Of a DNA stretch of 64,000 nucleotides, positions 45,064 to 53,663 are shown one piece after another. Numbering within the stretch: position 1 is the stretch's first letter; every line of letters starts with the position of its first letter. Origin of the DNA: Paenibacillus oceani (lineage in GTDB: Bacteria > Bacillota > Bacilli > Paenibacillales > NBRC-103111); assembly GCF_014705615.1 (NCBI RefSeq), contig NZ_JACXJA010000003.1:186001-250000 (forward strand), read 5' to 3'. A program made the position numbers and the translations under genes. Below the pieces are notes generated by a model, which was not told the DNA's origin, made no database searches, and saw nothing but the letters and a program-made list of their open reading frames with translations.

Positions 45064-45166
45064 AACGAAGACAACTCCTTTCCAAGTTCGGCGCAATATA
45101 GCGTATGGAAACCCGTATAAGCGCATATGGTGTATAAAAGCTTTTCCACCAAAGGGGGTGGCAATC

Positions 45167-45622
45167 GTGCCAGGGGAAAAAGAGCAGGAGGTCCGCGCAA
45201 AAGCCGAACGATTGCGGTCGACCGTCTATGATTCCCTGCGTCATGATCTGGGCCGGCTCGTTCAGAGACCGGCCCGGGAATACCGCGATACGGCAGAAAA
45301 CTGTGCTCCGGCTCCGCTTCCGGCGGCGGAGAGGCAGCGTCCGGCCCCAGACAGGACGGACGATTCCGACGATTCGGAATGGCTGAGCGGGATTCGAGTG
45401 AAGCCGGATACGATGCGAGTGCTGGATGAATTCGTTCAGATGAATGCCGCCGCCACTACCGCCGAAGCGGCCGCCATGCTGATTCAGCTCGGTCTGAAGA
45501 CGGCGGGAGATTTGCTGGCGTCATATTCCCGGCACCGTGACGAACTGACGCGAATCCGCAGTCAGCTTGCGGAGCTGCTTCGGGGAAGTGATGTTTCGTC
45601 CGGGGCGGATTATAACGAATAG
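45167..45622 (+). CDS. Hypothetical protein with a C-terminal helical segment
   Basis: 151 residues from the GTG at 45167, preceded by AAAGGGGG; the open frame reaches further upstream only across the divergent gene. The N-terminal half is charged and Pro/Arg-rich, probably disordered ([22 protein letters not shown]); the C-terminal half is helical ([62 protein letters not shown]), a shape like ribbon-helix-helix proteins but without a convincing motif. It is divergent from the collagen-like gene (103-base gap) and its 3' end overlaps the convergent GT4-methyltransferase gene by 13 bases. Confidence 0.65.
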   Translation: MPGEKEQEVRAKAERLRSTVYDSLRHDLGRLVQRPAREYRDTAENCAPAPLPAAERQRPAPDRTDDSDDSEWLSGIRVKPDTMRVLDEFVQMNAAATTAEAAAMLIQLGLKTAGDLLASYSRHRDELTRIRSQLAELLRGSDVSSGADYNE

Positions 45623-47280
45623 GACTGCAAAGTGATCTGCTCCGGCCGGACAAGCCGATCATGGGCGTAACAGGCGACAAGTTGTTTTCCGCCCCATCTG
45701 GAATTTGGAAGGATAGTGCAATCGATAGCTTCGGCATATATCAAATGAAACGAGTCCCGGCGGATGGCGAAATCGGATTTGTCGAACCGGTAATGATGCT
45801 CCGGCTCGCCGGAATCGTCCTGAAACGGCACCATAATGATCAAATAATCGTTCGTCTTGGATAACATATGCGCAATAATCGGATGCGGATCGTAAAAATG
45901 CTCCAGCGTATTCGACACGAATACCACGTCGTACCGCTCGGTGAATCCCCCGATATCGCCTCTGAGAAACTCGTGCTGCGGATACAACTGCTTCGCGCGC
46001 TTGACGGCGGCTTCGGCGAAATCGATGCCGACGAAAGAGCAGCCGGGCCACGCCTCGGCAAGGAGATGGGTTCCGTCGCCGAGCGCACTGCCTGCGTCGC
46101 ATACGTTCAGCTTGCGGGCGGCGATATCCGTCTGGATCGAGAGCGGAATGGACCCCAGGGCGACGCGGACAAAAAAAAGCGTCTGCTCCCGGCCCCGATA
46201 CGCTTCCCAGTTCTGCGCGAAACGCAGATCCCAATATGCTTCGCTGTTCATCCCTCCGTTCGCTTTGCTTGAAGCGAGAGGCTCCAGATGCTCCAGCACG
46301 GCATGAATGCGCGCCGTCCAGGAATGTTCCGCGGCATAGCTCTGCCGGGCCGCCTTGTCTGCATCGCTGCCGCCGGCCATGATCCGGTCGATCTCCGCGC
46401 TCCAGTCCGCCGGATTGTCCGAAGTAAACGCATGGGGGCAGCGGACCGCTTCGAGAATAGGCGAGGCGAGTACAGGAATACCGGCGGCCAAGTATTCATA
46501 CATTTTGATAGGCGAGCTGCTGTGGGTCATTTTGCGGACTTGAAACGGGATCATCGCCGCATCGAAACCTCCAGCGTAGGCCGGGAGCGACTCGTACGGT
46601 TTTCGCCCGAGAAAGTAAACGTTCGGGCAGCCGGCGAGGCGAGAGGCCGCCTTCGTATAGTCCGGTCCGATCAGCACGAAGGAGCAGTCCGGCCGCAGTC
46701 CGGCTAGTGTGGTAATAAAGTCCGTGTCGATCCAGGTGGAGATCGATCCGTAGAACCCGATAACGGGTCGTGGAATCGCCGCCAGATCGTCCGGAACGCC
46801 CAACGTCCCGGCAGGGCGGAAAAAATCGTAATCGGCCGCATTAGGCAGTAGAACGACCGTTTTGCCCGGATATTGTCCGGTGACCAGATCGTACAGTCTC
46901 TGGCTGACGACCGTAACCAGGTCAGCCGCTTGAATCGCCGCATTCAGATCTTCGTTGTGCCAGACTGCAAATTCTTCGACGGCTTCGTCGATATAATCGA
47001 ATACGACCAAGTCCGCCTGCCACTGTTCTTTCAGCCTGAAATGGGGAGGATGAGTCACCCACAGCACCGTGGGACCGTCCATCCGTAACGGAACGCTGTT
47101 CACGCCGCACAGCTCTACGCCGCCCCTGTTATCGGTTCCGTCATTTCTCCCGTACTCGACAAATACGGCGCGGTGACCCAGCTTGGCGAAAGCGTTCAAC
47201 AGCTGCTGAGGCCTCTGGTACACTGCGCTCCCTTCCCATTCGATCGTAGGGGGATAAATAATATTCAATGGACGACACAC
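45610..47280 (-). CDS. GT4 glycosyltransferase fused to a class I methyltransferase
   Basis: 556 residues. Residues 1-340 are a GT-B glycosyltransferase (YPPTIEWEGSAVYQRPQQLLNAFAKLGHRAVFVEYG, VIGFYGSISTWIDTDFI, VYFLGRKPYESLPAYAGGFDAAMIPF, SPIKMYEYLAAGIPVLASP); residues 350-556 are a SAM-dependent methyltransferase (SEAYWDLRFAQNWEAYRG, NVCDAGSALGDGTHLLAE as motif I, VGIDFAEAAVKRAKQLYP, DVVFVSNTLEHFYDPH). One chain could add and methylate a sugar. The start is a GTG with AAGAAGGT in front; a TTG five codons later is possible. It sits between collagen-like and leader-domain genes, which points to decoration of these proteins. Confidence 0.88.
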   Translation of the reverse strand: MCRPLNIIYPPTIEWEGSAVYQRPQQLLNAFAKLGHRAVFVEYGRNDGTDNRGGVELCGVNSVPLRMDGPTVLWVTHPPHFRLKEQWQADLVVFDYIDEAVEEFAVWHNEDLNAAIQAADLVTVVSQRLYDLVTGQYPGKTVVLLPNAADYDFFRPAGTLGVPDDLAAIPRPVIGFYGSISTWIDTDFITTLAGLRPDCSFVLIGPDYTKAASRLAGCPNVYFLGRKPYESLPAYAGGFDAAMIPFQVRKMTHSSSPIKMYEYLAAGIPVLASPILEAVRCPHAFTSDNPADWSAEIDRIMAGGSDADKAARQSYAAEHSWTARIHAVLEHLEPLASSKANGGMNSEAYWDLRFAQNWEAYRGREQTLFFVRVALGSIPLSIQTDIAARKLNVCDAGSALGDGTHLLAEAWPGCSFVGIDFAEAAVKRAKQLYPQHEFLRGDIGGFTERYDVVFVSNTLEHFYDPHPIIAHMLSKTNDYLIIMVPFQDDSGEPEHHYRFDKSDFAIRRDSFHLIYAEAIDCTILPNSRWGGKQLVACYAHDRLVRPEQITLQSYSL

Positions 47281-47525
47281 CTTCTTTAATATTCGTAATC
47301 GCTACTTTCATAAGTATGTTTTTCCGCCCGGGCTTAGAACGGAAGCGCTGCGGGCCGGAAGCGGACAACGGGGGCATAAGAAGTCCGGCTCCGCATACAA
47401 TGAACTAGTACCAGGTCGGACCTTGCGAGGGAAGAGTTGATCCGAAGGTTTGGCGATCGGCCGATCCGGCGCAACGTCGGAATGAAAGACGGCCTTGTAC
47501 AGCTGTATCAAAAGGGGGATGCAAA

Positions 47526-47843
47526 ATGTCGCAAGCGAATATACCCAATATAACGCCGATCATATCCGTAACGACCGGTCAAGCGTACACGCTCCTGCTG
47601 ACGTCCATCGCGATGGAGGAACTTTCTTTGGCACATATCATCAATTCGGAAGCGGAAAAAATCCAGTATGTGCTGGGCACGCTCCCGGCCGGACAGCCGC
47701 CTGCGGCGGCGACCATATCCGATCTGCTTCATATCAATCAAAGCGTCGTTCATACGCTCGAAGCGGTCGTCCGCAAAGAAATGCTGCTGCAGATGAAGCT
47801 CCAGCACGTCATCTCCGCGATGAATCCCTCTGATGATCTGTGA
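47526..47843 (+). CDS. Free-standing collagen-protein leader domain, copy 1
   Basis: 105 residues starting [54 protein letters not shown], the same fold and start as the first 95 residues of the collagen-like protein at 45063, but with no Gly-X-Y region after it. The second half (LLHINQSVVHTLEAVVRKEMLLQMKLQHVI) also matches. A strong AAAGGGGG site precedes ATG 47526. It could be a partner subunit that binds the same spore layer or forms mixed oligomers with the collagen-like protein. Copy 2 follows 148 bases downstream. Confidence 0.8.
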   Translation: MSQANIPNITPIISVTTGQAYTLLLTSIAMEELSLAHIINSEAEKIQYVLGTLPAGQPPAAATISDLLHINQSVVHTLEAVVRKEMLLQMKLQHVISAMNPSDDL

Positions 47844-47990
47844 ATAAGGCGTCCCCCGACCCGGGGGTGAGCGAAAACTTTCACGGATCGGGTACTATTT
47901 CCCATTCCTTTTTCATAGAGTAGGTTACGAAGCCGGCGAGTCGCACAAGTGGACGAGGACTATACGGAAGTGGAATGGGAGAGATGATCC

Positions 47991-48302
47991 GTGAGCATGC
48001 CAAACATACCCGATATTCAGCCAGGCATTCATATTAAGCGTCATGATGCCATCAACCTGCTCATCTCGTCGATCGCGTTGGAAGAAATCAGTTTATCCCA
48101 CCTGATCAATGTGGAGAGCGAGAAAATACACCGCGTTCTGAAAGTGGACGAACATACGATTGACGATCTGATCGAAATTAACGACAGCGTCGAACGGATG
48201 ATGCGTAATATTATCAAAAATCAGATGTTGCTCCAGTTCAAGCTGGAGGATGTGATCAAACTGGAAAAAATGTCGGCTCACGAGCCTTTCTGTGAAGAGT
48301 AA
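47991..48302 (+). CDS. Free-standing collagen-protein leader domain, copy 2
   Basis: 103 residues, GTG start: MSMPNIPDIQPGIHIKRHDAINLLISSIALEEISLSHLINVESEKIHRVLK, then IDDLIEINDSVERMMRNIIKNQMLLQFKLEDVIKLEKM. It is homologous to the leader of the protein at 45063 and to 47526 over the whole length. The SMPNIP start and LLxSSIALEE..LSHxxNxExEK pattern are typical of small spore-associated proteins in Bacilli. It is followed by a 15-base gap to the next gene, so it leads a rightward operon with 48317, the large glycosyltransferase and the downstream genes. Confidence 0.8.
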   Translation: MSMPNIPDIQPGIHIKRHDAINLLISSIALEEISLSHLINVESEKIHRVLKVDEHTIDDLIEINDSVERMMRNIIKNQMLLQFKLEDVIKLEKMSAHEPFCEE

Positions 48303-48316
48303 GGAGCGGCGTTAGC

Positions 48317-49066
48317 ATGGTAACCGGGCCCTCTCATCCAAGCTGGTCTCTGCTGCAGGGTGCAGCGCTCGAAGAAGAGCTGTCGCTGTCCAGACTGTTA
48401 AGGAACACGATCCGGCTGACGGCAGAGCGCTTGCATCCGCCTGGCGGGCAAGGACATCCGACGATTTATGGCAACTATTTCGCAGCGCTGCATACGCTGA
48501 TTAAGCTGATCGAGTGCTTCCGGAAGTCGCACTGGCTGCTATGCGACCGCCTGGCCTTGATCGCGGAGCTTGCGGAGCCGGATATGGCCGATGGCGACGA
48601 GCTGCGTGCGAACGCGTCCGAATCGATCGAGCTGTTCCGCCAAGGAATGGCCGACTTCGTTCGGATTGTCCGGCTGTATGCGGCCCGGGCGATGCGCGAA
48701 GACGGGAACGACCGGTCGGGGGCCGCTGTGGAATCGGCGACAGCTCCATTGATTGGCGCTCTTGTTTGCCTGCTGGATATGGAGGAGAGGAAAAGAGCGG
48801 AATTGCGGCGTTATTGCGCGCGTGAAGAACGGCTGAAGCCCGGGCTGCCTGATGAGCTGGCGAGCGAGCTGTCGTCCGTCACCGCCGCGATCGAGCTGCT
48901 GCTTCGCCTTCATCCGCAATGGCGGGCGGCCTGCTCTTATCGGCTGCGCCAGCTGCGGCTGTACGTGATGGATAACGGCGGCGAGGAGGATCGGCCTGCT
49001 CCCTCGGCAGGCAGCCGCGTCAAGCCGTCCCTTTTTATACCGTCCCCTAAAAAGAAAAGGCGATAA
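48317..49066 (+). CDS. Hypothetical helical protein
   Basis: 249 residues, ATG behind AAGGAG. Entirely helical pattern with leucine, alanine and arginine (ALEEELSLSRLLRNTIRLTAERL, LHTLIKLIECFRKSHWLLCDRLALIAELAEPDM, LVCLLDMEERKRAELRRYCAREERLKP) and a basic C-terminal tail ending SPKKKRR. The start (LQGAALEEELSLSRLL) recalls the EELxLSxL helix of the leader-domain proteins just upstream, but similarity is weak. I do not recognise a family. Context (leader proteins before, a glycosyltransferase after) suggests a spore-surface accessory role. Confidence 0.65.
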   Translation: MVTGPSHPSWSLLQGAALEEELSLSRLLRNTIRLTAERLHPPGGQGHPTIYGNYFAALHTLIKLIECFRKSHWLLCDRLALIAELAEPDMADGDELRANASESIELFRQGMADFVRIVRLYAARAMREDGNDRSGAAVESATAPLIGALVCLLDMEERKRAELRRYCAREERLKPGLPDELASELSSVTAAIELLLRLHPQWRAACSYRLRQLRLYVMDNGGEEDRPAPSAGSRVKPSLFIPSPKKKRR

Positions 49067-49093
49067 GGCCCGGATCGGAGGAGGAGTTGTCGG

Positions 49094-52000
49094 ATGTCCG
49101 GCAAACTGTCGTTATGCATGATCGTGCGGAACGAAGAGCGCCATATCGGGCGCTGCCTGCAAAGCGTCAAAGAAGCGGTGGACGAGATCATCGTCGTCGA
49201 TACCGGTTCTACGGACCGTACCCCCGATATTTGCCGTTCGTTCGGAGCCGCCGTGATCGAATACGGCTGGAACGACGACTTCGCGGCCGCCCGCAACGCC
49301 GGCATCGAACAGGCGACCGGCGACTGGATCTTATGGCTGGACAGCGACGAGGAGGTCGCGGAGGAAGACCGGGCCGCGCTGCGGGAGGCGCTCGTCCCCT
49401 CCGACAACATTTTGTACGCGGTATGCACGATTCACTATTACGAGGACGAACCGAAGCCGGAGCTGGCCTACCGGCTTGCGCAGCAACGGCTGTTCCGAAA
49501 CGGCTGCGGTTTGCGCTTCCAAGGGACGATTCACGAAACGCTGAACGTGCTGGAGCTGTTCCCGCCGGAAGAAGCGGAGGCCCGTACCGGGATGCTGCCG
49601 GTAAAGGTGTACCACTATGGCTATATGAGAAGCGTCGCCGCCGAGCTGGGCAAAGGCGAACGGAACCGGCGGCTGCTCGAGCTTCAGCGGGAGCGGGACG
49701 ACGCGAATCCGTGGACTTATTATCATCTGGCCAGCGAATATTACCGCGAAGGCTTGTATGAGAATGCGTTTCAGCATGTCAATATGGCGATCGTCCGGTT
49801 TATCACGAAGCAGCTGGCTCCGCCATCCTTGTTATACAAATTGAAATACGCCATTTTGCTTGCTACCGGCAGCGGAGAAGGCGGCTGGCCGAGCATCGAG
49901 AAAGCGATCGAGCTGTACCCGGATTACGTCGATCTGCATTACTTTAAAGGGCTGATTTTATACGGAAAAGCGATGTACGCCGAAGCGCTCGATACGTTCG
50001 GCCGTTGTCTGGAGATGGGAGAAGGGAACATTCGGCATCTGACGATGGCTGGAGCCGGAAGCTTCCTTGCTTTATACTACGCGGCTTTATGTCTGGAGAA
50101 GCTGGGCACACCCGGCGAGGCGGAATCCCGGCTGCGCCAAGCGCTCGGCCTCTACCCGCAGTTCGAATCCGCCAAGGAGGCGCTGGACCGGCTGGAGCGC
50201 GGCACAACCGGTTTCGCCAGCACAAGCCACGAGGAAGGGGATCGAATGAGCAGACGAATACTTGCGGCTAGCCCCGTCCATCAAAAGTCCGCTATTTTGA
50301 AGCTGTTTCTGGAAAGTCTGGCCGGACTGGACCGGGACGGGCTGGAAATGGACTATTTGTTTTTCGACGATAACGAGGAAGAAGCGTCGCGCCGGCTGCT
50401 CGAGGAGTTTGCGGAGCGGCAGGACGGCGTGACGATCGTCAAGGAGCAGCAGGTGCACGCGTATATCAAGGACGAGTCGACCCATTACTGGAACGATACG
50501 CTCGTCGATAAGGTGGCGTCGATGAAGGACCGGATCATCGAGCACGCGCTGGAGCGCGGTTATGACGCTTTGTTTCTGATCGATTCCGATCTGCTCGTCC
50601 ATCCCGATACGCTGCTGCGTCTGGACGGGACGGGAAAAAGCATCGTCTCGAACATCTTCTGGACCCGCTGGCAGCCGAATACGAGCGAGCTGCCCCAAGT
50701 GTGGATGATGGACGAATATTCCTTTGTCCGCCAATCGCGCCGGAAGGCGCTGACCGACGAGGAGGCGAACCGGAAGGCGGCACAGTTTCTCGAGCTGATG
50801 CGTACTCCGGGCGTTTACGAGGTCGGAGGGCTGGGCGCCTGTACGCTCATCCGCAAAGAGGCGCTGGAGAAAGGCGTCCGGTTCCACCGGCTGCCCAATG
50901 TCTCGTTTTGGGGAGAGGACCGGCATTTCTGCATTCGTGCCGTGGCGCTGGGCATCGAACTGTATGTCGATACCCGCAAGCCCGCTTATCATATATATCG
51001 GGACTCCGACATCGAGGGGGCGATCCGCTTCAAACGGTCGATCGAAAAAGGCGATACTCCCGGGATCGGGATCAGTTTGTGCATGATCGTCAAAAATGAA
51101 GAACGTTCGCTGGAACGATGCCTCCAGTCGGTTCAAGGGATTGCCGACGAGATTGTAGTCGTTGATACCGGCTCGACGGACAGGACGAAAGAAATCGCCC
51201 TGCAGTTCCAGGCCAAAGTCTATGACTTCGCTTGGATCGATGATTTCTCGGCTGCGCGCAACTATGCGTTCGGCCAGGCGACCGAGCCTTATATTCTGTG
51301 GCTGGATGCCGACGACGTGCTGGAACAGCCGGACCAGGAGAAATTCATCGCGCTCAAGCGGGAACTGGACCCGAAAGTGGACAGTGTCATGATGGATTAT
51401 CATCTGATGTTCGACAGCACCGGTAAACCTACGGTCAGCCTGAAGCGGAACCGGCTGGTCAAGCGGTCGTGCGGCTTTCGCTGGATCGGAGTCGTGCACG
51501 AGTATTTGGAAGTGGCGGGTCATGTGATCCACAGCGACATCGCGGTGACGCACCGGAAAGACAAGACGTATACCGACCGCAACTTGCGCATCTACCGCAG
51601 GAAGGCGGAGCAGGGCGAGACGTTCAGTCCGCGGGATCAATATTATTACGCCAATGAGCTTAAGGATCACAGCTATGTGGAGGAAGCGGTCGTCCAGTAC
51701 GATATCTTCCTGAAGACGAAACAGGGATGGGTCGAGGATCAAATCGCTGCCTGTCTCAAGCTGGCGGACTGCTACGGCCGGATGTACGAACGGGATCATC
51801 AGCTGCAGGCGTTGTTCCGCTCGATGGAATACGACCGGCCGCGTGCGGAATGCTGCTGCCGACTGGGCGCGTTGTTTATGGCGGAGAATCGGCTCCAGCA
51901 AGCGATATATTGGTATGAAACGGCGGCTTCGCTCGGAGAGCCTCCGCGCTCCGGGGCTTTGATCGATCATGCCGCCTGGACCTGGCTGCCGCTGCTGCAG

Positions 52001-52153
52001 CTGTGCGTGCTGTACGACAAGCTGGGCCAAACGGATAAAGCGTACGCGTGCAACGAGAGGGCGCTTCGTTTCCGCCCCGACCATCCGAGCATGCTGTACA
52101 ACAAAAAGTATTTTCAGGAGAAGCTGGCCAAGCAAGAGGAGGGACGCCCGTGA
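49094..52153 (+). CDS. Three-domain glycosyltransferase (GT2 - TPR - Anp1-like GT - GT2 - TPR)
   Basis: 1019 residues. Domain 1 (1-about 230) is a GT2 enzyme with KLSLCMIVRNEERHIGRCLQSVKEAVDEIIVVDTGSTDRT and WLDSDEE; a TPR-like region follows (ANPWTYYHLASEYYREGLYENAF onward). The middle domain (about 385-655) resembles Anp1-like transferases (RILAASPVHQKSAILKLFLESL, GYDALFLIDSDLLVHPDTL, VGGLGACTLIRKEALEKGVRFHRLPNVSFWGEDRHFCIRA). Domain 3 (about 656-890) is a second GT2 (ISLCMIVKNEERSLERCLQSVQGIADEIVVVDTGSTDRT, LWLDADDVLE), with C-terminal TPR. All three D-x-D motifs (DSD, DSD, DAD) are intact. It probably builds a short oligosaccharide by itself. Confidence 0.9.
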   Translation: MSGKLSLCMIVRNEERHIGRCLQSVKEAVDEIIVVDTGSTDRTPDICRSFGAAVIEYGWNDDFAAARNAGIEQATGDWILWLDSDEEVAEEDRAALREALVPSDNILYAVCTIHYYEDEPKPELAYRLAQQRLFRNGCGLRFQGTIHETLNVLELFPPEEAEARTGMLPVKVYHYGYMRSVAAELGKGERNRRLLELQRERDDANPWTYYHLASEYYREGLYENAFQHVNMAIVRFITKQLAPPSLLYKLKYAILLATGSGEGGWPSIEKAIELYPDYVDLHYFKGLILYGKAMYAEALDTFGRCLEMGEGNIRHLTMAGAGSFLALYYAALCLEKLGTPGEAESRLRQALGLYPQFESAKEALDRLERGTTGFASTSHEEGDRMSRRILAASPVHQKSAILKLFLESLAGLDRDGLEMDYLFFDDNEEEASRRLLEEFAERQDGVTIVKEQQVHAYIKDESTHYWNDTLVDKVASMKDRIIEHALERGYDALFLIDSDLLVHPDTLLRLDGTGKSIVSNIFWTRWQPNTSELPQVWMMDEYSFVRQSRRKALTDEEANRKAAQFLELMRTPGVYEVGGLGACTLIRKEALEKGVRFHRLPNVSFWGEDRHFCIRAVALGIELYVDTRKPAYHIYRDSDIEGAIRFKRSIEKGDTPGIGISLCMIVKNEERSLERCLQSVQGIADEIVVVDTGSTDRTKEIALQFQAKVYDFAWIDDFSAARNYAFGQATEPYILWLDADDVLEQPDQEKFIALKRELDPKVDSVMMDYHLMFDSTGKPTVSLKRNRLVKRSCGFRWIGVVHEYLEVAGHVIHSDIAVTHRKDKTYTDRNLRIYRRKAEQGETFSPRDQYYYANELKDHSYVEEAVVQYDIFLKTKQGWVEDQIAACLKLADCYGRMYERDHQLQALFRSMEYDRPRAECCCRLGALFMAENRLQQAIYWYETAASLGEPPRSGALIDHAAWTWLPLLQLCVLYDKLGQTDKAYACNERALRFRPDHPSMLYNKKYFQEKLAKQEEGRP

Positions 52154-52857
52154 AGAGCGAAGGCGGGAAAATAACGCTGTCCATGATCGTCCGCAACGAA
52201 GCCGACCGCTACTTGCGCCGCGCCCTTGAGAGCCATCTGGACTATATCGACGAAGCGGTTATTATCGATGACGGAAGTACGGACGATACGGTGGACGTGT
52301 GCCGGGAGGTGCTGTCGGGAATCCCGCTTCATCTGGTGAGCAACGAGCGGTCTTCGTTCCATCATGAAGTGACGCTGCGCAAGCAGCAGTGGGCTGAGAC
52401 GGCCGGCCGCAATCCGGACTGGATCTTGAATATGGATGCCGACGAATGGTTCGAGCCGGGCAGCAAGGCGGCGATCGAGCAGATTGTCGCCCAGCGGAGC
52501 TATGATGCGGTTTATTTCCGCTTGTACGATATGTGGAGCGAGACGCATTACCGGGAAGACGCATACTGGCGGGCTCATCTTGTGTACCGACCGTTTCTCG
52601 TGCGCTACAAGGCGGATCTTCCCTGCACGTGGAAAGAGACTCCCCAGCACTGCGGCCGCTTTCCCTTGACGATCAGCCAATTTTCGTACTGGTGCCATCC
52701 GCTGAGAGTGAAGCATATGGGTTGGGCCCGGGAGCAAGACCGGCGCGCCAAATACGAACGGTATATGCGGCTTGACAGTGAAGGGCGTTACGGCTGGAAG
52801 GAACAATACGAGTCGATACTCGATCCGGCGCCGAATACGATAGCTTGGGAGGGGTAG
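52150..52857 (+). CDS. Glycosyltransferase family 2 protein
   Basis: 235 residues from a GTG that overlaps the stop of the large enzyme (GTGA), with GAGGAGGG in front. GT-A motifs: KITLSMIVRNEADRYLRRALESHLDYIDEAVIIDDGSTDDT and ILNMDADEWFEPG with D-A-D, then LPCTWKETPQHCGRFPLTISQFSYWCHPLRVKHMGW. Similar to domain 1 of the upstream protein but shorter, with no TPR. Translational coupling implies a joint pathway. Donor unknown. Confidence 0.9.
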   Translation: MKSEGGKITLSMIVRNEADRYLRRALESHLDYIDEAVIIDDGSTDDTVDVCREVLSGIPLHLVSNERSSFHHEVTLRKQQWAETAGRNPDWILNMDADEWFEPGSKAAIEQIVAQRSYDAVYFRLYDMWSETHYREDAYWRAHLVYRPFLVRYKADLPCTWKETPQHCGRFPLTISQFSYWCHPLRVKHMGWAREQDRRAKYERYMRLDSEGRYGWKEQYESILDPAPNTIAWEG

Positions 52858-52860
52858 GAC

Positions 52861-53571
52861 GTGCTCGTCCGCGATATTGAGAAAGCGTTGCTGCATTCCG
52901 AGCAGCAAGGGTATGGCTTCGGCCCTATGAGTCTCAGCAAAGGGGCGCTCGTTCATTTGACCCGGAGGATGGAAAACGGAGAGGGCGGAGAGCCGCTGCA
53001 CGTACTGGAGCTGGGCGGGGGACAGTCGACGTTGTTTTGGCGGTCGCTGCTGGCGCTTGAACTGCTGGCTGTGAAGGTCACGACGCTTGAGCATCAGCCT
53101 ACATGGGCCGGGGAGCTGCAGACGCGGGTGGAGGGCCAGCCGATCCGGGTGGTCAGACAACCATTGAAGCAGATCGGCGACGAAGACTGGGAGCGGCTGT
53201 TTGCCGATCCGGATCAGGCGGCCGGATTGTGGGAGCGTATCGGCGGCGAGGTGCCGGAGTCCCAGTACGGGCATTATACGATTCGCAATACATTTTACGG
53301 GGACGTTGCCTCCATGATGCCGGCGCCGCAGTCGATTGATGCGATGATCGTAGACGGGCCGCACGGCAACGGAAGATCGCTTGCCTACCCGCTGTTCGCT
53401 CCCGCGCTGAAGACGGGCGCGTTGGTCCTTATCGACGATTTTGACCATTACCCGTTTCTGGCCGACCTGGGACGAATATTCCGCTACGAGGAGCTGTACC
53501 GGGAAATTATCGGCGACAAGCATTGGGTGCTTGCCCGGGTCGCAGAAAGAAAGCCGACTCCCGGCGTATAA
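52861..53571 (+). CDS. Class I SAM-dependent methyltransferase-like protein
   Basis: 236 residues, GTG start with GGGAGGGG six bases upstream, at the end of the previous gene. VLELGGGQSTLFWRSLL (motif I, SAM-binding glycine-rich loop), VKVTTLEHQPTWAGELQTRV (motif II), and DAMIVDGPHGNGRSLAYPLFAPALKTGALVLIDDFDH (motif IV-like) fit a class I methyltransferase fold. The residues around DGPHG resemble those in methyltransferases acting on sugars. It ends the rightward spore-surface operon, so methylation of the glycan made by the upstream enzymes is a reasonable guess. Confidence 0.75.
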   Translation: MLVRDIEKALLHSEQQGYGFGPMSLSKGALVHLTRRMENGEGGEPLHVLELGGGQSTLFWRSLLALELLAVKVTTLEHQPTWAGELQTRVEGQPIRVVRQPLKQIGDEDWERLFADPDQAAGLWERIGGEVPESQYGHYTIRNTFYGDVASMMPAPQSIDAMIVDGPHGNGRSLAYPLFAPALKTGALVLIDDFDHYPFLADLGRIFRYEELYREIIGDKHWVLARVAERKPTPGV

Positions 53572-53588
53572 GCCGGTCTTGTCCGCTG

Positions 53589-53645
53589 CGCGAAGGGCTC
53601 AGGCGACGGTTGGTACCGGATCGAGCATGGCCCTTCGGCGTTTAT
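53589..53645. terminator. Possible terminator between convergent genes
   Basis: CGCGAAGGGC (53589-53598) can pair with GCCCTTCGGCG (53630-53640), followed by TTTATT. The loop is long (about 31 bases), so this is a weak candidate. Confidence 0.4.
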
Positions 53646-53663
53646 TCCCGGGTATGCGGTTCG

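Noticed and set aside
45099-45107. Sigma-K-like -10 box (CATACGCTA on the minus strand) before the collagen-like gene, and CATAGCATA at 17129 before sat
   Set aside because: Both fit CATAnnnTA, but no acceptable -35 element is at the right distance and the motif is short enough to occur by chance.
50087-52135. A 682-codon minus-strand frame over the large glycosyltransferase gene
   Set aside because: Antisense shadow of a gene with three intact glycosyltransferase domains; no ribosome site or motif.
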